This document shows positions 35,098-43,312 of a DNA stretch of 64,000 nucleotides, one piece after another (the stretch's first letter is position 1; every line of letters starts with the position of its first letter). The stretch covers positions 1-64,000 of IMG/VR virus record IMGVR_UViG_3300007735_000780; one strand, given 5' to 3'. A program made the translations under genes and the position numbers. The notes under the pieces were generated by a model. The model was not told where the DNA came from and searched no databases. It saw nothing but the letters and a program-made list of their open reading frames with translations. Source of the DNA: a virus.

Positions 35098-35107
35098 TTA
35101 TAAATAT
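35098..35107 (-). promoter_or_regulatory. Candidate late promoter element
   Basis: Exact ATATTTATAA on the sense strand, 14 bases before the fibre start at 35083. Confidence 0.5.
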
Positions 35108-35128
35108 ATATATATTTTATTTTAGTTA

Positions 35129-37006
35129 TTAAAAAAGAGAAGCAGATCTCCATCTTCCACCTATATAAACATATAACAAGTAATTATCACCAGACCCACT
35201 TTTAGCAAATTGTACTGCTGCTCTATTTAAACTATTTCCACCAGGTCCATCATTTAAATTAGCAGGAACACCAGTTGGAACTACACTACCAGTTACAAAT
35301 AAAACTGAGCCTGAAGGATGTGTTCCATCTAAAAGTATTTGAGAGCTAGAAATATGTATAGTACTAGTTGTACCGGTTTGAAGGATTTGACTGCGATTAG
35401 TAAAACCATCAGTATTTGTTCCTAAATTGAAATTATTACCAACCATGCTTACTTGGCTAGATGTTATTGTAACACTCACTCCACCATATAATGTTATATT
35501 TCCATTAGTAGGAGTTGCTAAAAATATATTTCTTCCTAATTGTAAACTTCCAGTAGATGTTGAAGGTATAGATAAAGTACTATTTACACCTGTTCCATAT
35601 AGGTAATTATTACCAGTTATAGTAGGAGAATTAGTAATTGTTTCAATATTTACACTTGAGGCAGTACCTATAAGTAAAGAAGATGTTAATGCTTGTAAAG
35701 CACTTTGGGCCCAACTAGCTGTTCCAAATAAACTACCTGTAAATCCTAGAGTTGAAGTTGTAGAACCTGTTACAACTAAAGAACCAGTAATTACAGCACT
35801 TCCTGTATATGGAAAAGAAGCACCTCCTCCTCCAATTGCACTTGAAGCAGTAGAATATATTCTTCCACCTCCATCTATACCAAGAACACTTACTATTGGG
35901 TTTTCAGTTATACTAGGAAGAGACATATATGAAGGATTACTCCAGTCTAGGTGAGCTGTTGTTCCATCATTAGCATAAAGTATTCTATTTTCCCAATCAA
36001 TAGAAAATTCATCTGCATTTGAAGACTGTAGTAGTCTAGCATCCCAATCTAATGGGGTTCCATTTCCATTTTGTAAAAATCTACTATTCCAATTTATACT
36101 AGCACCTCCAGTAGAATCATTTAGTTGGAGATTAGATGTATTTATAATATCATATGTACCATCATTTACAAGTAATGATCCTGTTATAATAGCACTGCCT
36201 GAATATGGGAATGTAGGGTTTGAATCCAAAGCATAGCTAGCTGTAGTAGCAAAAGAAGCACTATCTACTGTAGTTGGAGTTTCAATATCTCCAAATATGG
36301 TTAATTCACTATCATCTTCTATAGAAATTTCTTTATCTTCTTCTATATTAGTTTCACCTATTATTAAAGCATCTTCATTACTATTAACAGTTATATTAGA
36401 GTTTATAGTTTTATTATTAGTAAAAAAAGATGAATTAACTTTACCTGAAGTGCTAATATTGTTAGTAGCTGTTAAAGTACTAATACTAAGATTATCTGGG
36501 GTTGTAGTGTCTATGTCTCCAAAAATAGTTAAATCAGATCCATCTTCTACAGAAATTTCTTTATTAGTCTCTACTTCAATTGGACCCATTAATAAACTAT
36601 TGTTACTGTCTTTAACAGTAACATTATCACTTAAACTTTTAGAAGTAGAAAATTGACCACTAACACCATCAGCAGATATTACAGAGCCACTGTTAATTTG
36701 AATACCACCGTCTTTAGCCGATAAAACTACAGGTGATGATCCTGATTTGATAAATCGAATTGATCCTTCGGATACAAAAATTTCTTTCCAAGCTGCATTT
36801 TCGGATCCTAAATTAAAAGATGAAGTTAATTCTCCAGCTCCTACTGCAGGTATAATACTACCAGAAATAAAAATAGAACCAGTTATTGTTTGATTACCAA
36901 CAAATGTATTAGAACCAGTAGTAGCATCTCCAGGAGGACCTTGAGGACCTTGAGGACCAGGAGTAGTAATAGTTAATATAGTAGGTGTTTGGTTTGCAGA
37001 TATCAT
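35129..37006 (-). CDS. Tail fibre with short collagen-like segment
   Basis: 625 residues. Near the N-terminus there is a brief collagen-like run (GPQGPQGPPGD, residues 17-27), then Ser/Thr/Asn-rich shaft sequence with two similar units ('VEDGSDLTIFGDI' and 'IEDDSELTIFGDI'). A block nearly identical in DNA to the fibre at 24691-25842 follows, and the shared tip 'YLLYVYIGGRWRSASLF' ends the protein. It probably attaches through the small upstream protein (37010-37378). There is no promoter element between them, so they are co-transcribed. Confidence 0.82.
   Translation of the reverse strand: MISANQTPTILTITTPGPQGPQGPPGDATTGSNTFVGNQTITGSIFISGSIIPAVGAGELTSSFNLGSENAAWKEIFVSEGSIRFIKSGSSPVVLSAKDGGIQINSGSVISADGVSGQFSTSKSLSDNVTVKDSNNSLLMGPIEVETNKEISVEDGSDLTIFGDIDTTTPDNLSISTLTATNNISTSGKVNSSFFTNNKTINSNITVNSNEDALIIGETNIEEDKEISIEDDSELTIFGDIETPTTVDSASFATTASYALDSNPTFPYSGSAIITGSLLVNDGTYDIINTSNLQLNDSTGGASINWNSRFLQNGNGTPLDWDARLLQSSNADEFSIDWENRILYANDGTTAHLDWSNPSYMSLPSITENPIVSVLGIDGGGRIYSTASSAIGGGGASFPYTGSAVITGSLVVTGSTTSTLGFTGSLFGTASWAQSALQALTSSLLIGTASSVNIETITNSPTITGNNYLYGTGVNSTLSIPSTSTGSLQLGRNIFLATPTNGNITLYGGVSVTITSSQVSMVGNNFNLGTNTDGFTNRSQILQTGTTSTIHISSSQILLDGTHPSGSVLFVTGSVVPTGVPANLNDGPGGNSLNRAAVQFAKSGSGDNYLLYVYIGGRWRSASLF
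35755..36040. repeat. Fibre repeat block C, copy 2
   Basis: Near-identical partner of 25150-25440, about 10.6 kb apart. Confidence 0.85.
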
Positions 37007-37009
37007 ATT

Positions 37010-37378
37010 TTATCGAGTTACTTCTTTACTTAATTTAATATTTCCTTCTAATAATCTAACTACGTAAGGACAAGCTCCACTTCCTGAATATATTTCTAAA
37101 TCATATACTGCTTGATCAAAAGTAAGCATAGAACTGGTGCAAGAAGAAATATAAATACTAATTGAACCGCTAGGGTCAATTGTTATTCCAGTACCATCAT
37201 TATTTAAAGAACTAGAAAGTTGCAAATACACAGTTGATGAATTTATATTAGGTCGAAGTTGCATTCTACCTTCAAATCCTGTTAAATCAATATATTCTTT
37301 ATTAGAATCTTGATATAATATACCGAAATTAGTAGTAGCACCTTGTTCTATAATAAATGAATATTTACCAGCGGCCAT
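37010..37378 (-). CDS. Small baseplate/fibre attachment protein
   Basis: 122 residues: 'KYSFIIEQGATTNFGILYQDSNKEYIDLTGFEGRMQLRP', then a beta domain ending 'VYDLEIYSGSGACPYVVRLLEGNIKLSKEV'. The pattern 'EQGA-T-x-F ... DLTG-x-x-x-R-MQ-R' is common in small phage proteins preceding fibre genes, resembling the N-terminal domain of BppU-type baseplate proteins. I infer it links the fibre at 35129-37006 to the baseplate. It has its own promoter element. Confidence 0.75.
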   Translation of the reverse strand: MAAGKYSFIIEQGATTNFGILYQDSNKEYIDLTGFEGRMQLRPNINSSTVYLQLSSSLNNDGTGITIDPSGSISIYISSCTSSMLTFDQAVYDLEIYSGSGACPYVVRLLEGNIKLSKEVTR

Positions 37379-37391
37379 GAATAGGGTTTAT

Positions 37392-37401
37392 TTATAAATA
37401 T
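37392..37401 (-). promoter_or_regulatory. Candidate late promoter element
   Basis: Exact ATATTTATAA on the sense strand, 13 bases before the start at 37378; it touches the PhoH stop codon. Confidence 0.5.
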
Positions 37402-38096
37402 CAATCCCTATACTCTGAGTATAGGTGAAGGATTGGTTCTACAATTTCGTGTCTATGGTTGGTTTTTAAGGTAACAATTTTAACACCTTTAATGTTTTCT
37501 TCTAAACGAGTAAAGAAACCTATACCACTATCTTTTTTATTTTTTAAGTCTGTTTGAGTGATGTCTCCACAAAAAATCATTTTACCACCTTTACCTAAAC
37601 GACCTAAAATCATTTCAGTTTGACCATGAGTAATGTTTTGACATTCATCTACAATTACAACTGCATCTGGAAATGTTCTGCCTCGCATAAAGGCAAATGG
37701 TACAATTTCAATTGTTTGGTCTTGAATCATTTTATCAATTTTTGCTTTATCATACAGCATGTATAAATTAGCATAAATTGGGGCCAACCAAGGATCCATT
37801 TTTTCTTTTAAGTCACCAGGTAAAAAACCTATTTCTTCTTTAGCAACTGTAGGACGAGTAATAATAATTCGTTCAACGTCTTTTTTAAATACTAAGTCCA
37901 ATGCTACTTGACAAGCAACTAATGTTTTACCAGAACCTGCCATTCCTTTTAGTAATGTTACTGGATTGTCTAAAATTAATTGTTTAGCTAATTTTTGTTC
38001 TTCATTTAATTGAATTTTAAATGAAATTGGATTTTTAGGCTTACGTTTTTCTTTAAAAATCTGTTGAGCCTGTTCGGTTCTGTTAAAATCAGACAT
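37401..38096 (-). CDS. PhoH-like P-loop ATPase
   Basis: 231 residues. Walker A 'GMAGSGKT' at 51-58, Walker B 'VVIVDECQN' at 147-153, and the sensor-like 'FCGDITQTD' and 'TNHRHEIVEP' follow, the standard PhoH order. PhoH-family proteins are cytoplasmic ATPases, some with RNA helicase or RNA-binding links. They are very common in T4-like phages of marine and Bacteroidota hosts, but their phage role is unsettled. It sits alone between the major capsid terminator and the fibre genes, with a near-match promoter element. Confidence 0.9.
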   Translation of the reverse strand: MSDFNRTEQAQQIFKEKRKPKNPISFKIQLNEEQKLAKQLILDNPVTLLKGMAGSGKTLVACQVALDLVFKKDVERIIITRPTVAKEEIGFLPGDLKEKMDPWLAPIYANLYMLYDKAKIDKMIQDQTIEIVPFAFMRGRTFPDAVVIVDECQNITHGQTEMILGRLGKGGKMIFCGDITQTDLKNKKDSGIGFFTRLEENIKGVKIVTLKTNHRHEIVEPILHLYSEYRD

Positions 38097-38108
38097 GATC
38101 GTGTTTGT

Positions 38109-38118
38109 GTATAAATAT
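38109..38118 (-). promoter_or_regulatory. Candidate late promoter element (one mismatch)
   Basis: Sense strand ATATTTATAC, 12 bases before the PhoH start and just after the capsid terminator. Confidence 0.4.
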
Positions 38119-38124
38119 TAAAAG

Positions 38125-38156
38125 AAAATAAAAAAGCCCAGATTTCTCTGGGCTTT
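38125..38156 (-). terminator. Rho-independent terminator after the major capsid gene
   Basis: Perfect 10-bp stem AAAGCCCAGA/TCTGGGCTTT (38133-38142 with 38147-38156), GAAA loop on the sense strand, followed by a T-rich run. It begins 21 bases after the capsid stop. Confidence 0.92.
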
Positions 38157-38176
38157 AATTATTATATTGGTTTATA

Positions 38177-39889
38177 TTAGAGGGTGTTCAAACCATTTAC
38201 TAATACTTTACCATAGAATTCAGGACGTAACATCTTCTTAGCGTAGCGAGTCAACAGACCTTTACGTGGAGTGAAGGTGTTTGGATCGTAGATAAGAGGT
38301 GTCATGATCAACGGAATGTAAGGAGCAAACACAGCACCTGCTTCCAAGAATTGCTTACCACGGAAACCAACTAAGATAGTGTTTTCAGTCATGTAAGGGT
38401 TCTTATAAACAGTGTAACGGCTGTTGAATTGACCTGCTTTCTGTACACCAAATGCATAGTCCATGTCAGCTGCATCACCATTGCTATTAGAAGCGAATCC
38501 TGGGATAGACTCGATAATAGTTGCAATAGTTGGGCTGATTACCATGAAGTTAGCACCACCACGAAGGGTTAATTGGTGAATTCTGTTGCTAATCTTTTGG
38601 ATCTTAGTACCAAGAGTTTGGAACCATTGGCCTTGAGTGTTGTAGAAACCTAAGCTAGCAGTTGGAAGAGTAGCTGCATCCAAAGTTACGTTGTTAATAG
38701 CTGACCAGTATTCAGTATTAGCAGTTGGAACATCAGTGATCAACATATCAAGGATTTCGAGGTCGATTTCTAATGAAATGTACTCACTCATGATGTTAGT
38801 TAATTCAGCTTCAGCATCCAAGTTTTGGTATGCGTTCAAATCCTGAGCAAATTCAGGTGTCCATACAGCCTTTAACTTTTTAGTCTTAGCAGTGATGGCT
38901 TGAGATTGCATAGAAATGTTAATTTCTGGGATAGCAATTGTAGAAGCTGATTGAGCGTTCGGAGTAGAGTAAGTAGGTAATGTAGCACCTGTTGGATCTT
39001 CAAAATCACCACGGTTTTGATCAGTAGTTTTCTTGTTAAAGAATAAAACTGGGCTGATGGTACCACCAATATCTGTAGCACTACCAGTAATATAGAATGT
39101 TAAAGTAGTACCAGTACTATTAATAGTAGTGTAAGCTGGAAGTACATTAGCTGGAATTATGTTAGTAGTGCCAGAAGCTGATACTAAAAATCCACGAACT
39201 GCATCTGCATCAAAAGAAGAAGATATAGAACCAAATCCAGTTAAAGTTAAAGTCCAAATTTTACCAGCAGCTACAGAAGCTGAAAGTTCAGAAGCATAGC
39301 CTAAAGCAGCCCACTGAGCTTGCTTTTCATTAGCTGTTGAAGCTGAAACATAGTTAGAAGCTGTAGTTACAGTAGCAGCTGAAGCTGAGAATTGGTTTGT
39401 AGAGTAAGTAAAACGACCAGCACCATATAAACCACCTACTGGGTTAGGAGTAGAAAATGGAGTATTTGGGTCAGAAGCATTACGAGTACCATACATAGAA
39501 CCACCTGAAGTGAATGGGTTCTTTGTAGTACCATACTGGAAATCAAGGAAGAACACAAGACCAGAAGGTAAGTTCATTGGTTGAACGCTAACGAATTCTT
39601 TCGCTGCAATTTGACCAAATACCTTACGTACTAATGGTAATGCAATACCAGCCCAGTTTTCACCGTTTGTACCTGAAGTGAAGAAAGAGTTAGTACCTGT
39701 TTGAGAGGTTTCTACTACTAACTGCTTTGCTTGATTTTCCAACATCAAAGCCATGTTGTTTCTGTTTACGTCCTCACCAAGACCTTCTAAAAGGCCGGTT
39801 TTTTCCCACTTCTTTGCTAATTTAGCAGCATCACTCTGAAGTGATCTCCATGGGTTTGCGGACTCTACTAATTGTTGAATAGTTTCCAT
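38177..39889 (-). CDS. Major capsid protein (gp23-like)
   Basis: 570 residues against 521 in T4. It has the gp23 signatures 'FVSVQPMNLPSGLVFFLDFQYG' near residue 100 and a C-terminal 'TFTPRKGLLTRYAKKMLRPEFYG'. The first 65 residues form a helical, charged propeptide; (L/I)-x-E protease sites occur at 'GLLE' and 'GLGE' (about residues 33-39). A Ser/Thr/Gly-rich block (about residues 190-310) is an insertion domain compared with the conserved core and is richer in A and T than the rest. Most of the gene has higher GC and different codon choice than its neighbours, as expected for the most abundant protein. It follows the scaffold gene and ends at a strong terminator. Confidence 0.95.
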   Translation of the reverse strand: METIQQLVESANPWRSLQSDAAKLAKKWEKTGLLEGLGEDVNRNNMALMLENQAKQLVVETSQTGTNSFFTSGTNGENWAGIALPLVRKVFGQIAAKEFVSVQPMNLPSGLVFFLDFQYGTTKNPFTSGGSMYGTRNASDPNTPFSTPNPVGGLYGAGRFTYSTNQFSASAATVTTASNYVSASTANEKQAQWAALGYASELSASVAAGKIWTLTLTGFGSISSSFDADAVRGFLVSASGTTNIIPANVLPAYTTINSTGTTLTFYITGSATDIGGTISPVLFFNKKTTDQNRGDFEDPTGATLPTYSTPNAQSASTIAIPEINISMQSQAITAKTKKLKAVWTPEFAQDLNAYQNLDAEAELTNIMSEYISLEIDLEILDMLITDVPTANTEYWSAINNVTLDAATLPTASLGFYNTQGQWFQTLGTKIQKISNRIHQLTLRGGANFMVISPTIATIIESIPGFASNSNGDAADMDYAFGVQKAGQFNSRYTVYKNPYMTENTILVGFRGKQFLEAGAVFAPYIPLIMTPLIYDPNTFTPRKGLLTRYAKKMLRPEFYGKVLVNGLNTL

Positions 39890-39929
39890 AATTTTTAAAT
39901 AATTGTTTTTTAATTGTTAATGTTTAAGT

Positions 39930-41009
39930 TTACTTTTTGAGACCAGCAAGTTGTTGCATACGAGCAAACGCATTGTTGACCTCGATTATTGGTTGTTTAG
40001 GGGTAGCAGGGGCAATTGTTCTAGAAGCTGATCCTAATGATTCTTTAATTGGGTTCTTTTTAGCTGTAGTAGCTTTAAAAGATTCAGTTAAAGTTTCAAA
40101 TACGAGTTTCACTTCTTTAACAGTTTCTGCTTTGTCAAACGTGTTTAAAACCTTGATTTTTTCTGATTCGGTAAGATTCTTAGCTTTGAAGATTTTGTTG
40201 GTGTAAAGAAGCTTAGCGTTTAATAGATTAACTTCGTTGAGTTCGTTGCGGAGTTCAGCGATAGTTTCTTCCATTTCTGAAGTTGGGTTATTATTAGATT
40301 TTTCAGCTTCTAAGTCTTTTTTAAGACCTTTAAGGGCTTGAATAACAGCTGCTACTGAAATTCCACCTCCTATAGTAGCGGCTATTTTACCTGCTGTAGC
40401 AGTAGCCATAGCGGCATCTATTATGTTAGTAAGAGTTTCAGCACTCATTCCTTCTTTTACTTCTTTTTCAGAATCAATTTCAGCAAGAAGTTCTTCAAGA
40501 TTGATGTCTTCATCAATTTCTTCCATTTCTTCTTCACCACCCATGTCTTCCATGTCTTCCATGTCTTCCATGTCCTCGTCTTCGGCTTCTTCACCAGCCA
40601 TAAGCTTACCAGATGCGATCATGTCGTCGATTACTGATTTTACAAGCTCTTCAATTTCATCATCAGACATTTCTTCAAGCATTAGGTCTTCTTCTAAATT
40701 TTCTTGACCTTCTTTTTCCATGTCTTTTGCTTCATTTGCTTTAGCTTCTTTGTCAGCTTCGTCCAACTCGGCAAGAAGTTCTTCAAGACTAAAAGTTTCT
40801 TCTAATCCTTCTTCGTTCGTGCCGTACATTTCATTTGTATCGCCCATTTCTTCTTTTTCCTCTAATTCTAGCTCGTTTAGCCTTTCAGCAAACATAGCTG
40901 TTAATTGGGGAGTAAAAGCTTCTTCAAGGGCGATTTTTGCGCTTTCAATTGCTGTTTCTCTAATAGTTTTAGCCTCAGCAATTGCTTCTTCAAGCATTTT
41001 TCTGTTCAT
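39930..41009 (-). CDS. Prohead scaffold/core protein (gp22-like)
   Basis: 359 residues, very acidic and helical. The N-terminus 'MNRKMLEEAIAEAKTIRETAIESAKIALEEAF' contains AIAE, an (L/I)-x-E cleavage site. A highly acidic middle carries four Met-Glu-Asp repeats, then a Gly/Ala segment (about residues 190-215) and a coiled coil. No sequence family is evident, but position between the protease and the capsid gene, acidity and coiled-coil content match T4 gp22, the internal scaffold removed by gp21. It has a 198-base leader containing a palindrome and a terminator for the gene before. Confidence 0.75.
   Translation of the reverse strand: MNRKMLEEAIAEAKTIRETAIESAKIALEEAFTPQLTAMFAERLNELELEEKEEMGDTNEMYGTNEEGLEETFSLEELLAELDEADKEAKANEAKDMEKEGQENLEEDLMLEEMSDDEIEELVKSVIDDMIASGKLMAGEEAEDEDMEDMEDMEDMGGEEEMEEIDEDINLEELLAEIDSEKEVKEGMSAETLTNIIDAAMATATAGKIAATIGGGISVAAVIQALKGLKKDLEAEKSNNNPTSEMEETIAELRNELNEVNLLNAKLLYTNKIFKAKNLTESEKIKVLNTFDKAETVKEVKLVFETLTESFKATTAKKNPIKESLGSASRTIAPATPKQPIIEVNNAFARMQQLAGLKK
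40542..40577. repeat. 9-base tandem repeat in the scaffold gene
   Basis: Four units of catgtcttc (the last catgtcctc), encoding Met-Glu-Asp repeats in the acidic region. Confidence 0.85.
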
Positions 41010-41111
41010 TTGTCCTCAAATAATTTTGTTTCGGAAATACGTTTAATAAGAAACGTAATAGATTGTTTATTAATAAATGCTACATAAGGGGAAAGGGTAG
41101 CATATTTGAAT

Positions 41112-41127
41112 ATACATATATATGTAT
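41112..41127. promoter_or_regulatory. 16-bp perfect palindrome in the scaffold leader
   Basis: ATACATATATATGTAT lies between the protease terminator and the scaffold start, in the longest intergenic stretch of the head block (41010-41207). It could bind a dimeric regulator; it is not a terminator, since no T-run follows. No exact late promoter element is present here. Confidence 0.45.
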
Positions 41128-41147
41128 CTATCAAAAACGCACCCTGT

Positions 41148-41179
41148 TGAAAAAGAAATGCCTCACTTTTGTGAGGCAT
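41148..41179 (-). terminator. Rho-independent terminator after the prohead protease gene
   Basis: Perfect 9-bp stem ATGCCTCAC/GTGAGGCAT (41158-41166 with 41171-41179), 4-base loop, followed on the sense strand by TTCTTTTT. It separates the protease unit from the scaffold-capsid unit. Confidence 0.92.
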
Positions 41180-41207
41180 CAGTCTTAAAATTCTATTTTA
41201 AGAGGGG

Positions 41208-41813
41208 TTAATATATTGGGCAAGTTCCATTAGCACAAAGTATGTCTGTGATTATGGAATTTACTTTAGTATACTTGTTAATATTAGTAGTTTTACCTTC
41301 ATTTAAAGCAACTTCTTTCATGTATGAGCCTGGGTTAGAAGGTGTTGATACAAAGTCCCAACACAACAATTCAAAATCATCTTGTACTTCCATTATTTCA
41401 CCCATTTGTTTTAATGAACCCATTCCACGAGAAGAAACACCTACAGGAATATTGTTTTGGAACAATGCTGCTAAAATGTTACCTGATGGGGTAGGTAATA
41501 TTTCTATTACTCCCATTACATGGTCTCCATCCCACCATATTTTTTTAATATTATGGGATACATTTTTTAGGTTAATGATTTGAGAATCAGGATGGTCTAA
41601 TTCACCTAATGCTCTATTTTGTTTAACACTTTCCATGTACTTATTAATTTCCCTTTGCCATAAGTCTTTTGAGTAATAACGACCATTACCGTTTTTTACT
41701 TCAGCAGTCGCCAATATACCTTGAACAAGTATGTTTCCATTTCCACTTTTACCTTCAATTAATTTGACAGGTTTAGCCGCAAATGTTTGGGTTTCAATAA
41801 GTATCTGTTTCAT
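41208..41813 (-). CDS. Prohead core protease (gp21-like serine protease)
   Basis: 201 residues, close to T4 gp21 (212). The catalytic features of this family are visible: His74 in 'ALGELDHPD' and Ser127/Ser128 in 'IPVGVSSRGMGSL', with 'FELLCWDFVSTPSNPGS' following. In T4 this enzyme sits inside the prohead, cuts scaffold, capsid and internal proteins after (L/I)-x-E, and destroys itself. Here it would also process the many leader-bearing proteins upstream. It follows its upstream gene by two bases and ends at a strong terminator. Confidence 0.92.
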   Translation of the reverse strand: MKQILIETQTFAAKPVKLIEGKSGNGNILVQGILATAEVKNGNGRYYSKDLWQREINKYMESVKQNRALGELDHPDSQIINLKNVSHNIKKIWWDGDHVMGVIEILPTPSGNILAALFQNNIPVGVSSRGMGSLKQMGEIMEVQDDFELLCWDFVSTPSNPGSYMKEVALNEGKTTNINKYTKVNSIITDILCANGTCPIY

Positions 41814-41815
41814 GG

Positions 41816-42808
41816 TTATCCTTCATATTTGCTTTTTAAAGCATTTTCTACTTCATTTTTATACTTACCTTTATATGTTTTTAAAAAATCATCTACATTA
41901 TCATATTTATTTTCATCATATGCTTCATCAGCAGCATCTAAAGCAGCTTTAAGTTCAGGTTGTTTAACTTCATCTAATACTTCTTTTTCTAGAGCTTCAA
42001 TTTCTCTTTTTTTAGCTGCAATTGTTTTTTCCCAGTCTTTAAAAGCTTTACTATCTTTATCTAATAAAGGTTTACCATCTTTATCTACTTTTTTTATTTC
42101 TTTTTCAGCGTCAGCTAAAGCTGCTTTTAAAACACCCAAACGATGTTTTGAAAGATCTTTATTTTCTTCAGCTAATACTTCTTTTACTAACAAATGAATT
42201 TGAGAACGCAATACTGATTCTTTTAAATCACCATAACCTGAAGATTTATGTGGGCCTTTAGCAGGTTTTGATTCGCCTAATCCAGGTGCTTCTACTGTGT
42301 ATCCTCCTTCAACACCAAATGGGCTGTTTTTAACGTAGTGTAAACAATCTTTAGCCATGTTTTTAGCTACAATTTGTTTTAATTCTTCTACTGTTTTGCC
42401 TTCGTTTTTAGGGTCTTGCATTTCACTGTAGAATCCTTTTAAAAATGCAGTACCAAAAATATTGTCAATGTTTTTAGTATCCTTATAATCGTAACCACGA
42501 GTAGCCATATCGGTTACTTCTTTAGTGGTTTCTTTCTCTTCAGCTTTAGCTTCTTTAGCTTCAGCAAGTTTATCCATATTTTCATTAAAAATAGAAAACC
42601 AATCAGGTGTTCTACCTTTAGTTACTACTCCACCACCCACAAACATTTCACTGATAACACCTCTGTTTTTAAGAATGTTAACAGCGTCATTAAATGAATT
42701 AACTGGGGTGATTAAATCAGGAAACAGATGACGTGCTGATTTGAAAAATTGTTGTTTATTACCTTTACCTTCTTTAATAAGGTTATATTGATCTTGAAGT
42801 GTTTTCAT
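41816..42808 (-). CDS. Probable head/core protein with gp21-type cleavage sites
   Basis: 330 residues, soluble, Lys/Glu/Ala-rich with a C-terminal coiled coil (about residues 215-300). The N-terminus 'MKTLQDQYNLIKEGK' has an early (L/I)-x-E site at Glu13, and a second leader-like stretch occurs at 197-214 ('ESVLRSQIHLLVKEVLAE'). The middle contains 'FGTAFLKGFYSEMQDPKNEGKTVEEL' and 'KDCLHYVKNSPFGVEG'. No family is recognised. Lying between the portal and protease genes, it is probably a core protein, cut one or more times during maturation. Confidence 0.7.
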   Translation of the reverse strand: MKTLQDQYNLIKEGKGNKQQFFKSARHLFPDLITPVNSFNDAVNILKNRGVISEMFVGGGVVTKGRTPDWFSIFNENMDKLAEAKEAKAEEKETTKEVTDMATRGYDYKDTKNIDNIFGTAFLKGFYSEMQDPKNEGKTVEELKQIVAKNMAKDCLHYVKNSPFGVEGGYTVEAPGLGESKPAKGPHKSSGYGDLKESVLRSQIHLLVKEVLAEENKDLSKHRLGVLKAALADAEKEIKKVDKDGKPLLDKDSKAFKDWEKTIAAKKREIEALEKEVLDEVKQPELKAALDAADEAYDENKYDNVDDFLKTYKGKYKNEVENALKSKYEG

Positions 42809-43312
42809 TTATTTAAAAAGTTTTATAGTGTCGTCTATTAATGAAATGGCTAAATCTGTACCGTAAACAGCTTTAAATTCAGGATTTTCTCTATAACTGT
42901 TTATAGTTTCTTTTTTAGCGTTTTGTATTAATTCAATAAGTTCTTTTAATTTACTTGCTAATAAGTCAAAGTCTCCTAAACGTCCTGCTATATATTTTTT
43001 TAATTCTTCATTGTCAGTTTGTAGTGCACCTACAAAACCTTCAATGTCAAATTTAGGTGTTTCTTCTTCCCACAATTGTTTAACTTCTATTCCCTTAGCT
43101 TGTTTATTTAAAGCTTTTTGATTTACAGGTTTGAAACCAAGTTTGTAGTAGTAAATGTTTTTAGCACCTTTAGCTTTTTTATTTGGGTTAAAAGCATAAG
43201 GAGTAGCATAATTTGCACCTGTACCCGGAGTAAAAGACGCACCGGTACCAGTAGCGCTCATTTCTTTTAAACGCTTTTGAATCAGTTCACGTATTTGATC
43301 TTTTTTACTCAT
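42809..43312 (-). CDS. Head-region protein with leader-like N-terminus
   Basis: 167 residues. The N-terminus 'MSKKDQIRELIQKRLKEMSATG' is amphipathic and ends in an L-x-E site (RLKE, Glu17). A Gly/Thr/Ala/Asn-rich segment and 'GAKNIYYYKLGFKPVNQKALNKQAKGIEVKQLW' follow, then a helical C-terminal domain. No family is recognised. It overlaps the upstream gene by four bases and abuts the next without a gap. It is probably a core or internal head protein. Confidence 0.7.
   Translation of the reverse strand: MSKKDQIRELIQKRLKEMSATGTGASFTPGTGANYATPYAFNPNKKAKGAKNIYYYKLGFKPVNQKALNKQAKGIEVKQLWEEETPKFDIEGFVGALQTDNEELKKYIAGRLGDFDLLASKLKELIELIQNAKKETINSYRENPEFKAVYGTDLAISLIDDTIKLFK

Noticed and set aside
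13624-37006. Diversity-generating retroelement acting on the fibres
   Set aside because: No reverse transcriptase gene is in the window, and the near-identical blocks differ by scattered substitutions, not by the adenine-directed changes typical of such systems.
40423-41087. Long plus-strand open frames opposite the scaffold gene (Ser/Met-rich)
   Set aside because: They mirror the acidic, repeat-rich scaffold codons, have low complexity and no independent start context. The same applies to other plus-strand frames such as 1004-1330, 7129-7437, 17530-17904, 36297-36656 and 41787-42197.
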